Shown here one piece after another: positions 1 through 5,029 of a DNA stretch of 11,881 nt (positions are counted from its first letter, which is position 1; the number at the start of each line of letters is the position of its first letter). Source of the DNA: Chloroflexota bacterium (lineage in GTDB: Bacteria; Chloroflexota; Anaerolineae; Caldilineales; Caldilineaceae); assembly GCA_003577005.1 (NCBI GenBank), contig QEUW01000237.1:1-11881 (forward strand), written 5' to 3'. The notes beneath the pieces are model-generated. The model was not told the origin of the DNA. It saw nothing but the letters and a program-made list of their open reading frames with translations, and did no database searches. A program made the translations under genes and the position numbers.

Positions 1-68
1 GTTAGATAGGGTGCTACAGGTGCGATGCACTTGAAAAGTGCGTTGCACCTCCCATTAAGCGCTCTAAC
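1..68. repeat. Imperfect palindromic (REP-like) element downstream of the LLM gene
   Basis: Positions 18-32 (AGGTGCGATGCACTT) pair with 36-50 (AAGTGCGTTGCACCT) across a 3-nt GAA loop, with only two non-Watson-Crick positions. An outer pair GTTAGA (1-6) / TCTAAC (63-68) closes the structure. It lies 17 bp past the stop of the minus-strand oxidoreductase gene. There is no T-tract on either side, so it is not a classical intrinsic terminator. It resembles extragenic palindromic repeats, but copy number cannot be seen here, and the left edge is the window edge so it may extend further. Confidence 0.6.
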
Positions 69-85
69 CTCATGTGTCAGTACAT

Positions 86-1132
86 CTACGCTCTACGTTT
101 TGTTAACTTTGCCGCCGGAAGCACTTGCTCGGCAAAGAGCTGCATCCCATCTTCCAGCGGTGCGTCCATAAACCAGAGCAGAAAGTGGGTGATGCCCAGG
201 TCACGGTAGGATTGGATCTGTTGCCTCACTTCCTCCGGTGTGCCCACCAGCCATTGATCGGCTAAGCGGGCGGGCAGTTGATCGGTCTGGCCGGACAGAA
301 AGGCCTGCAAATCTGCGTCAAGTCCGTCAGTTGGTGGGGCCAGGTCGATCATGGCTTGCAGGCGTTGGCGCAGCGTGGTCCAGTCCCGGGCGATGAGAAT
401 CTGGATTTCGAGGCTCTTTTCGATCTCGTCAAAATTGCGTCCCACGCGCGCACAGGCGGCAGCCAACGTATCGAGACGCCGTTGCACTTCGGCGCGCCCG
501 CGCGGCACGGTGTTCCAGCCCTGCGCCAGGCGCGCCGTAGCGTCGAGGATCATGGGGTGCGCCTCGCCAAACCAGACCGGCGGGTGCGGTTGTTGCAGGG
601 GGCGCGGTGTTGCGGTGGCCTCTTTGATTTCAAAGAAGCGCGTCTTGAGGCTGATAGGCGCCTCCGCCTGCCAGAGCGCCAGCGTGATTTCCAGCCCGTC
701 GAAGAGCTGTTCCAGCCGTCCCTCCATTGTTTCGGGATAGGGCAGCCCGTAGGCCAGATGTTCGGCCTTGCCATAGCCGGCGTCGATAAAGTAGATAAAG
801 CGGCCGCCCGAAAGCTGGTCGAGCGTGGCGGTCATCTTGGCGTGGAGGGCGGGGTGGCGGAAGAAGTGCCCCTGGTGGATCATGCCGAGTTTGGCGCGGT
901 GCGTGGCTCCGGCCAGCGCGGATAGCGTGGTCCACCCTTCGAGGATGGCGTTGTCGCGGCCCAACATGAGGTGGTCCGCTACCCAGAGCGAATCGTAGCC
1001 CAGTTCGTCGGCCAGACGACCGAGGGCCAGGGTGCGCTGCGAGTCGAGTTGTGCATAATTGGGCGTGCGGAAGAGCCGTGCGCCCGGCGAGGCAAAGATG
1101 GGCAGGCAGTAGCCAAACTGGATGGGATGCAT
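86..1132 (-). CDS. LLM-class flavin-dependent oxidoreductase (luciferase-like monooxygenase fold)
   Basis: 348-residue protein of the luciferase-like monooxygenase superfamily, a TIM-barrel that uses FMN or F420. Recognisable family features are the first strand FGYCLPIFA (residues 6-14), the LADELGYDSLWVADH segment (40-54), LSGGRFIYFIDAGYGKAEH (108-125), and the C-terminal pattern GTPEEVRQQIQSYRDLGITHFLLW. The length fits the family (300-380). Substrate and cofactor choice cannot be read from the sequence. The ATG at 1132 is chosen because the barrel's first strand begins within six residues of it; the ribosome-binding site is weak (AGAAGA about 9 nt upstream). The upstream neighbour on the same strand, the RNHCP gene, ends 71 bp away, so co-transcription is possible but unproven. 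It is probably cytoplasmic. The fold assignment is firm; the specific reaction is unknown. Confidence 0.9.
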   Translation of the reverse strand: MHPIQFGYCLPIFASPGARLFRTPNYAQLDSQRTLALGRLADELGYDSLWVADHLMLGRDNAILEGWTTLSALAGATHRAKLGMIHQGHFFRHPALHAKMTATLDQLSGGRFIYFIDAGYGKAEHLAYGLPYPETMEGRLEQLFDGLEITLALWQAEAPISLKTRFFEIKEATATPRPLQQPHPPVWFGEAHPMILDATARLAQGWNTVPRGRAEVQRRLDTLAAACARVGRNFDEIEKSLEIQILIARDWTTLRQRLQAMIDLAPPTDGLDADLQAFLSGQTDQLPARLADQWLVGTPEEVRQQIQSYRDLGITHFLLWFMDAPLEDGMQLFAEQVLPAAKLTKRRA

Positions 1133-1203
1133 AGGCGGTTTTCTTCTGAAGTTTCGATGGATATCAATAGCCTCTGATTTAAGCAGGCCAACTCCGCGAC
1201 AGA

Positions 1204-1527
1204 CTAGAGCGCCCTGCCCGACTGCATAAGTTTGAGTAGAAGGTCGAAATCATCCGGCTGCTCGGTCTGCTCGGCCACTCGATTCACAGTACAGGCCCTG
1301 CACCGCCGACAGCGAAAAACAAGCTGATAGCCTTTCCTCCCTACGCGCAGACCAATTGGGTCCATGAGGCCACCACAGGGATTGCGCCGATCACCCGGCA
1401 CAATATCCACATGCTTCGAACGCAGACAAAAGGGACAATGGTTCCGGTAACTCCCGTTGGTCACAGGCTGAACGAGTTGCTGACAATGCTCACAACAAAA
1501 TCCTCGGTTTTCTGTGCGGCGGCTCAT
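1204..1527 (-). CDS. RNHCP domain protein (zinc-ribbon-like small protein)
   Basis: 107-residue protein that matches the RNHCP family (named for its Arg-Asn-His-Cys-Pro signature), whose function is uncharacterised. The signature appears as YRNHCPFCLRSKHVD (residues 27-41), followed by PGDRRNPCGGLMDPI (44-58). Cysteine pairs that could bind zinc are C11/C12-C15, C31-C34, C51, and C73-C76-C79. The start is well supported: AAGGAG sits 8 nt before the ATG at 1527. The C-terminal tail after C79 (VNRVAEQTEQPDDFD) also follows the family pattern. The protein is likely cytoplasmic. A nucleic-acid or metal role is often guessed for such ribbons, but nothing in the sequence decides it. Confidence 0.88.
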   Translation of the reverse strand: MSRRTENRGFCCEHCQQLVQPVTNGSYRNHCPFCLRSKHVDIVPGDRRNPCGGLMDPIGLRVGRKGYQLVFRCRRCRACTVNRVAEQTEQPDDFDLLLKLMQSGRAL

Positions 1528-1710
1528 CTCCTGTTCTCCTTGTCTTGGGGTTAGCCAAAGAGCAAGGAGCCAGGGGGTACGTTTGTTCTTCCCAGCAGGG
1601 GTCCAGGCTTGAGCGGACTAGAGGCCGATTCACCGCCGTTCCTTTAGGGTCAGCGATTACTTCCGATTCCAGCTTCATCAGGGCCTATTGCATCCCTGAA
1701 TCCGAACCAC

Positions 1711-1737
1711 GGCCGGTTTTGTGGATTTGTACCGGCC
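1711..1737. repeat. GC-rich hairpin GGCCGGT / ACCGGCC
   Basis: GGCCGGT (1711-1717) and ACCGGCC (1731-1737) form a perfect 7-bp stem around a 13-nt loop. The loop side contains CCGGTTTTGTG, which recurs at 4906-4916 in the other palindrome-rich gap, so the two may share ancestry. There is no poly-T tract next to it. Confidence 0.4.
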
Positions 1738-1813
1738 ACTGTAGGGCGGGAACGACCACCCTCCACCGGTAGGCGTGTGTCCGTCGCACTGGCACTGGCG
1801 TCGTGCCCTGGAA

Positions 1814-1849
1814 TCAAGGATGAGCCAAGTATACGACAAAGAGCTTCAC
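1814..1849 (-). pseudogene. Possible 5' remnant of a gene, or an 11-codon leader frame
   Basis: On the minus strand, AAAGGAG is followed four bases later by a GTG start at 1849, then ten more codons reading VKLFVVYLAHP and a TGA stop (1814-1816). The hydrophobic beta-strand-like start under a strong ribosome-binding site and a good promoter (1958-1986) looks like the beginning of a real protein. The coding signal stops within 36 bp, and palindromic sequence follows downstream. It could be a gene truncated by rearrangement or a short leader peptide. It resembles the opening strand of several alpha/beta families too generally to name one. Confidence 0.25.
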
Positions 1850-1957
1850 CGTTCTCCTTTCTGTCCAGGTGGTTTCATGACAAAATTGATTGGAATAACG
1901 CTGTGGCAACAGGTTCAGACATGTGCGTGGTCTCAGGTCAACTGACAACCGAACACC

Positions 1958-1986
1958 AGTTTATGAGTTTCCCATATTGCTGTCAA
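1958..1986 (-). promoter_or_regulatory. Sigma70-type promoter, TTGACA-N17-TAAACT
   Basis: Read on the minus strand, TTGACA (1986-1981) and TAAACT (1963-1958) are separated by exactly 17 nt. The -35 box is a perfect consensus match and the -10 box matches 4 of 6. It points left toward the 11-codon frame at 1849-1814 and possibly toward the RNHCP gene. It starts 9 bp inside the left target duplication of the MITE. Confidence 0.5.
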
Positions 1987-1994
1987 GTGTTGGT

Positions 1995-2003
1995 AGCATC
2001 ACC
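1995..2003 (+). repeat. Left target-site duplication AGCATCACC of the MITE
   Basis: AGCATCACC lies immediately left of the left terminal inverted repeat and recurs exactly at 2139-2147, immediately right of the right terminal repeat. This is the footprint of a transposase making 9-bp staggered cuts. Confidence 0.88.
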
Positions 2004-2138
2004 CAGGGCTTCTCAAAAGTCGGCTTTTCTCGTCTACGCCAGACTTCCGGGAGGTGGCCGGAGAATAATCTCCCAGGCGAAAAAGCTCCCCGTCCACCTC
2101 CCGGAAGTCTTCACCTATGTGACTTTTGAGAAGCCCTG
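2004..2138. mobile_element. MITE (135 bp) with perfect 18-bp terminal inverted repeats
   Basis: The left end CAGGGCTTCTCAAAAGTC (2004-2021) is the exact reverse complement of the right end GACTTTTGAGAAGCCCTG (2121-2138), and 9-bp direct repeats flank the pair. No transposase fits in 135 bp, so it must have been mobilised in trans. Inside lies a second perfect inverted repeat of 17 bp (2041-2057 / 2094-2110) and a small GGAGA-ATAA-TCTCC stem (2060-2073), giving a nested, nearly fully foldable element. The 9-bp duplication is compatible with several DDE transposase groups (for example ISAs1-, IS4- or IS903-like, typically 8-12 bp); I cannot assign the parent. It sits 16 bp beyond the stop codon of the GNAT gene and could act as its 3' processing or termination structure. 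Confidence 0.9.
2041..2110. repeat. Internal 17-bp inverted repeat of the MITE
   Basis: AGACTTCCGGGAGGTGG (2041-2057) is perfectly complementary to CCACCTCCCGGAAGTCT (2094-2110) across a 36-nt loop. The loop itself contains GGAGA (2060-2064) pairing with TCTCC (2069-2073). Transcribed from either strand, this would be a very stable RNA stem. Confidence 0.85.
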
Positions 2139-2147
2139 AGCATCACC
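2139..2147 (+). repeat. Right target-site duplication AGCATCACC of the MITE
   Basis: Exact copy of positions 1995-2003, abutting the right terminal inverted repeat. Removing one copy plus the element restores a continuous pre-insertion sequence downstream of the GNAT gene. Confidence 0.88.
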
Positions 2148-2154
2148 AGCAGGG

Positions 2155-2709
2155 CTATTTCATGTCTGCCAACTCATCTTCCATGTGTTGCCGAAATCTT
2201 CGGCGCCTAACACTCGGCTCAGCCGCGGCAAGGCCGTTGGCTGGAGTGCCTGATTGGGCATCTATTGGCGCAGACATAAGAAAGAATCGCTCGCGAGCTA
2301 CGAACCCAACCGAACGATAAAGCCGCTGCGCTCGCTCATTGGAGCGCGCAACCTCCAAGTGTAGAACCTTGACGCCGAGGGAAGCGGCCTCAGCCTTGAC
2401 CAAGCAAAAAACTTCTTTGCCGTAGCCTTTGCCGCGATGCGCTTCAGTGATGAACATTTCGTCAACGAAGGCATCACGGCCAGAAAACTCGATGGTGTAG
2501 CCAAAGCAAATAGCCACGTAACCGATAGGCTCTGCCCCAAGGCAGATGAGCCAGATGCGGCCCCGCGGACTTTGCCCCAGAAGCGGCAAGATGGCCGCAA
2601 CCGCATTTTGGCCGGGATGGGACACACCTTCGAACTCGTGGTAGGAGTGAACGTAGCCTTCTAAGAGTTGACGCTCGGCTTCAGTGGCGAGCTGCAGGGT
2701 GACGTTCAT
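2155..2709 (-). CDS. GNAT-family N-acetyltransferase
   Basis: 184-residue acetyl-CoA-dependent acyltransferase of the GNAT fold; substrate unknown. Motif A is clear: VDEMFITEAHRGKGYGKEVF (residues 82-101), with the acetyl-CoA pyrophosphate loop R92-G93-K94-G95-Y96-G97. Motif B follows as LHLEVARSNERAQRLYRSVGF (116-136), with the usual N124, A127 and Y131. The core ends near residue 147. A basic, low-complexity tail of about 35 residues follows (VRRRRFRQHMEDE) that is not part of the fold. The ATG at 2709 is the natural start; its ribosome-binding site is poor. The upstream DUF4395 gene ends 35 bp away on the same strand, so it is probably the last gene of that operon and translated from a shared message. 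It could acetylate a small molecule or a protein; the sequence does not decide. Confidence 0.9.
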   Translation of the reverse strand: MNVTLQLATEAERQLLEGYVHSYHEFEGVSHPGQNAVAAILPLLGQSPRGRIWLICLGAEPIGYVAICFGYTIEFSGRDAFVDEMFITEAHRGKGYGKEVFCLVKAEAASLGVKVLHLEVARSNERAQRLYRSVGFVARERFFLMSAPIDAQSGTPANGLAAAEPSVRRRRFRQHMEDELADMK

Positions 2710-2744
2710 GACTTTTCAGATGCCCAACAACAATCACACTTCGC

Positions 2745-3185
2745 CTACCGCTCACCCAGTAGCGGCCAGACGATATAGGTGTAGACGAGACAACCCACAC
2801 AAAGATCCAGCAGCGATTCCAGCAGCGCAAAGCTCATGAGCGTCAGCCCCGCCGCCAGACTGGCGACGGGATAGAGAGGATAGAGCACCACAGTCGCCAG
2901 CGCAAAGAGGAAGCCGACCCGTGCGGCGAAAATCTTGGGCGCTTTGTCCTGATAATGCACGGGCAACCTGAGCGCAGCTACCAACTGGTGGGCCAGCCAA
3001 CTGAAGGGGCTGTAGGCCATCGGCGTGAACGCCCGGATGCCATAATCCAACACAATCGCGGCCGCAAAATAGATGTTGCCCGTCAAAGCATATAGAGCGA
3101 GCATGGCCGCCATGAAAAAGCCGGTGATGCGCACGACGTTGCGGTTGACCCGCAACGGTGAAACAGGACAGATCAACGATTTCAT
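2745..3185 (-). CDS. DUF4395 family integral membrane protein
   Basis: 146-residue membrane protein matching the DUF4395 family (function unknown, often seen near sulfur or thioredoxin genes). Diagnostic features are the N-terminal CPVSPLRVNRNVVR (residues 6-19), LDYGIRAFTPMAYSPFSWLAHQL (46-68), the KIFAARVGFLFAL segment (84-96), and C-terminal LCVGCLVYTYI (128-138) with the conserved C129 and C132. About four hydrophobic helices are visible, around 20-34, 36-50, 88-112 and 110-140. The start at ATG 3185 is chosen over an in-frame start 171 nt further upstream because AAGGGG lies 7 nt before it, the family begins exactly here, and the longer version would overlap the preceding gene. Only 22 bp separate it from the stop of the desulfurase-like gene, so the two are almost certainly co-transcribed. 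The cysteines suggest a redox or sulfur-carrying role, which is inference. Confidence 0.88.
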   Translation of the reverse strand: MKSLICPVSPLRVNRNVVRITGFFMAAMLALYALTGNIYFAAAIVLDYGIRAFTPMAYSPFSWLAHQLVAALRLPVHYQDKAPKIFAARVGFLFALATVVLYPLYPVASLAAGLTLMSFALLESLLDLCVGCLVYTYIVWPLLGER

Positions 3186-3207
3186 TTTCAATCCCCTTAT
3201 TTGTCTG

Positions 3208-4689
3208 CTACTTGTTTTCGCCAGATAAAGAAAAGTAGTCGGCAAAGCGGTCCGTGTACCCCCTCGGTGTGTAGTCTCCGCTTTTGGGATCGACCTGGTA
3301 TCGCCCCTCGTATTCACCTTGCACAATGCGCCAGAGCATGGAGACCAGGCGGTCAATATCGCTGCGGCGATTGGTGTGCCCCAGGCTGATACGCACCATG
3401 CCGGGCATGTGCGACTTGTCGCCGGTCAGCGCCTCCCAGCGCCAGAAGGTCTGTTCCTGCTCGGTCAAGCCGAGCAGATGAACCACATAAGGGTGGGCGC
3501 AGAAACAGCCATTGCGCACGCCGATGCCAGCCTCGTAGCCTAGGATGGCCGCCACCAGTCCATGCGGGATGCCGTCCAGGTTGAACGGGATCACGCCCGT
3601 CCGCTCATTGGCGCGCTGCCCGTCGCGTTCACCGTAGAGCGTGAGGCCAGGCACCGTCTGGAGTTGCTGCAACGCATAGGCGGTTAGCTCATGTTCCTGG
3701 CTGGCAACCTGATCCATGCCGATTGCCATCAACTGTTGCGCCGCCACCGCCATCGCCACTGCGCCCACTACGTTGGGGCTGCCCGCTTCCTCGCGGTCGG
3801 GCAACCCGCTCCAGTAGACTTGATCCAGCGTTACGATCTCGACAGTGCCGCCCCCGCGTTGAGCCGGCGGGCTTTGGAGAAAGCGCTGCTTTGGCCCGAT
3901 GAGCGCACCGGCGCCAAAGGGGGCGTACATCTTGTGCGCTGAGAGTGCCACATAGTCCAGATGTTCGGGGTCATCGTCCGCTCTCATGTCGATGCGCCGG
4001 TGGGGCGCCAGTTGGGCAGCGTCGACCAGGATCTCGGCGCCCACCGCGTGCGCTTTGGCCGCCAGCCGGTGGATCGGCGGCATAAACCCTGTTACGTTGG
4101 ATGCGCCGGTCACCGCTACCAGGGCAACCCGGCCCGCATACTCGGCCAGTTTACGGTCGAAATCCTCCTCATCGAGCCGCCCTTCGGGGGTAGCGCGTAC
4201 GTGGACCACGTGTGCGCGCGCCCGCCACGGCAGATCGTTGGAGTGATGCTCCAGCAGGGTGGTCAGCACTACATCGTGCGGTTGTAGCGGCAGGCGCTGA
4301 GCCAGAAGGTTGATCGCCTCGGTGGTGTTCTTGCCGAAGATGACCGTGTTTGTCTCCAGATCTGCCCCCACGAATTTGCCGATGATCTCATGCGCTTCCT
4401 CATAGGCAACGGTGCTCAGCCGTGATTTGAAGCCAGAGCCACGATGGACGCTCGAATAGTAGGGTAGGAAGCGCTGCACTGCTTCCCACACTGCCGGCAA
4501 GGGCGTCGTGCTGGCGGCGTTGTCCAGATTGATGTAGGGGGCGCGTTGGCCATCGAGCAGTGGTAGTTGCGCTTTATCCGCTGGTGCCGGCGCCGGAAGC
4601 ACAAAGCGCGAATGGAGTGGCAGCCGTGGCAAATTGGGCAAAGTAAGCACCGGCGCCGCATGGTGTTGATTGAGCACTATCTGTCGCAT
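3208..4689 (-). CDS. Class V aminotransferase-fold PLP enzyme, cysteine desulfurase (SufS/IscS)-like
   Basis: 493-residue PLP enzyme of the class V aminotransferase / cysteine desulfurase group. Such enzymes remove sulfur from cysteine to form a protein persulfide, or catalyse related lyase reactions. Visible residues are LDNAAST (55-61), GKNTTEAIN (119-127), LLEHHSN with H148 stacking on PLP (145-151), VDAAQ with D223 and Q226 (222-226), SAHKMYAPFGAG with the Schiff-base lysine K253 (250-261), GSPN (303-306), and the RNGCFCAHP loop (392-400) where C397 aligns with the persulfide Cys of SufS. It is longer than SufS (about 400) because of a roughly 50-residue proline-rich N-terminus and a C-terminal extension after about residue 455 (VDPKSGDYTPRGYTDRFADY). 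The ATG at 4689 has AAAGGA about 8 nt upstream. It is first in a tight operon with the DUF4395 gene. True sulfur transfer is likely but not proven. Confidence 0.85.
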   Translation of the reverse strand: MRQIVLNQHHAAPVLTLPNLPRLPLHSRFVLPAPAPADKAQLPLLDGQRAPYINLDNAASTTPLPAVWEAVQRFLPYYSSVHRGSGFKSRLSTVAYEEAHEIIGKFVGADLETNTVIFGKNTTEAINLLAQRLPLQPHDVVLTTLLEHHSNDLPWRARAHVVHVRATPEGRLDEEDFDRKLAEYAGRVALVAVTGASNVTGFMPPIHRLAAKAHAVGAEILVDAAQLAPHRRIDMRADDDPEHLDYVALSAHKMYAPFGAGALIGPKQRFLQSPPAQRGGGTVEIVTLDQVYWSGLPDREEAGSPNVVGAVAMAVAAQQLMAIGMDQVASQEHELTAYALQQLQTVPGLTLYGERDGQRANERTGVIPFNLDGIPHGLVAAILGYEAGIGVRNGCFCAHPYVVHLLGLTEQEQTFWRWEALTGDKSHMPGMVRISLGHTNRRSDIDRLVSMLWRIVQGEYEGRYQVDPKSGDYTPRGYTDRFADYFSLSGENK

Positions 4690-4800
4690 TGGTCTATTCC
4701 TTTAACTTTACTTGCCGGATTCCCAGGCACCCTGATAAACGTTCGGAGAATCATCCGGTATTGATTGTAGGTGCGGTTTATCGCGTATTGGCCCACAGTT

Positions 4801-4830
4801 GTTTGCCTGCCACCACTGTAGCAGGCAAAC
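4801..4830. repeat. Perfect 10-bp hairpin GTTTGCCTGC / GCAGGCAAAC
   Basis: The 10-bp arms are perfectly complementary around a 10-nt loop. It lies 200 bp past the stop of the secreted-protein gene and 111 bp before the desulfurase start. It lacks a T-run on either strand. It could stabilise or punctuate a message, or be a regulator site. Confidence 0.55.
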
Positions 4831-4900
4831 ATGACAAGGTCGTCACCAGAAGAGGCAAAAACCATGACCAGATGCGGTGAAAATCATGACCACGCACGGG

Positions 4901-4914
4901 CAAAACCGGTTTTG
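4901..4914. promoter_or_regulatory. 14-bp perfect palindrome CAAAACCGGTTTTG, possible operator
   Basis: This is a self-complementary site with no spacer, typical of dimeric regulator half-sites. The same half-site CAAAACCG / CGGTTTTG occurs twice more, 21-44 bp to the right, as an inverted pair (4936-4943 and 4951-4958). Four half-sites within 58 bp upstream of the desulfurase operon is suggestive of regulation, but no regulator is known, and repeat DNA explains it equally well. Confidence 0.3.
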
Positions 4915-5029
4915 TGCCACACGTTCTCGGTCTATCGGTTTTGTACGGTTCAAAACCGCACCTACGTTTACTGTAGTCCTCCGTTCGCACGCATCAAGTT
5001 GCTGGGAGACCGTGCAACGCCGGTTTGCG

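Larger units (their letters stand above)
1528..1994. other. Gene-poor intergenic stretch with relic-like pieces
   Basis: No convincing complete gene lies here on either strand; the open frames present lack family features and ribosome-binding sites. Visible contents are a minus-strand patch resembling a conserved 3' segment of 16S rRNA (about 1610-1678), a GC-rich hairpin at 1711-1737, and a minus-strand promoter-like sequence (1958-1986) followed by a strong ribosome-binding site and an 11-codon open frame (1814-1849). Together these look like debris from lost or interrupted genes rather than one functional unit. Confidence 0.5.
4767..4965. repeat. 199-bp inverted-repeat-bounded segment (13-bp arms)
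   Basis: GTAGGTGCGGTTT at the left and its exact reverse complement AAACCGCACCTAC at the right bound 173 bp of non-coding DNA. No target duplication flanks the arms, so this may be a composite of extragenic palindromes rather than a transposon. Confidence 0.45.
4690..5029. other. Palindrome-rich intergenic region between the secreted-protein gene and the desulfurase operon
   Basis: About 340 bp with no gene. Dyads seen are: GTAGGTGCGGTTT (4767-4779) paired with AAACCGCACCTAC (4953-4965); GTTTGCCTGC (4801-4810) with GCAGGCAAAC (4821-4830); the self-palindrome CAAAACCGGTTTTG (4901-4914); and CGGTTTTG (4936-4943) with CAAAACCG (4951-4958). This region must contain the promoter of the minus-strand desulfurase operon and the 3' end of the secreted-protein transcript. 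I cannot pick a convincing -35/-10 pair. Confidence 0.6.

Noticed and set aside
1777..2139. Plus-strand 120-codon open frame
   Set aside because: It runs through the MITE and its left target duplication, has no ribosome-binding site and no family features, so it is accidental.
2745..3356. Longer, 203-residue version of the DUF4395 protein
   Set aside because: The extra 57 N-terminal residues overlap the desulfurase gene and are not family-like. The start at 3185 has a good ribosome-binding site and matches the family N-terminus.
4801..4830. Intrinsic terminator
   Set aside because: The 10-bp hairpin is perfect, but neither side has the T-tract needed for intrinsic termination.
4767..4965. 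Transposon or second MITE bounded by 13-bp inverted repeats
   Set aside because: I looked for direct repeats next to both arms and found none, and no transposase fits inside; kept only as a repeat segment.
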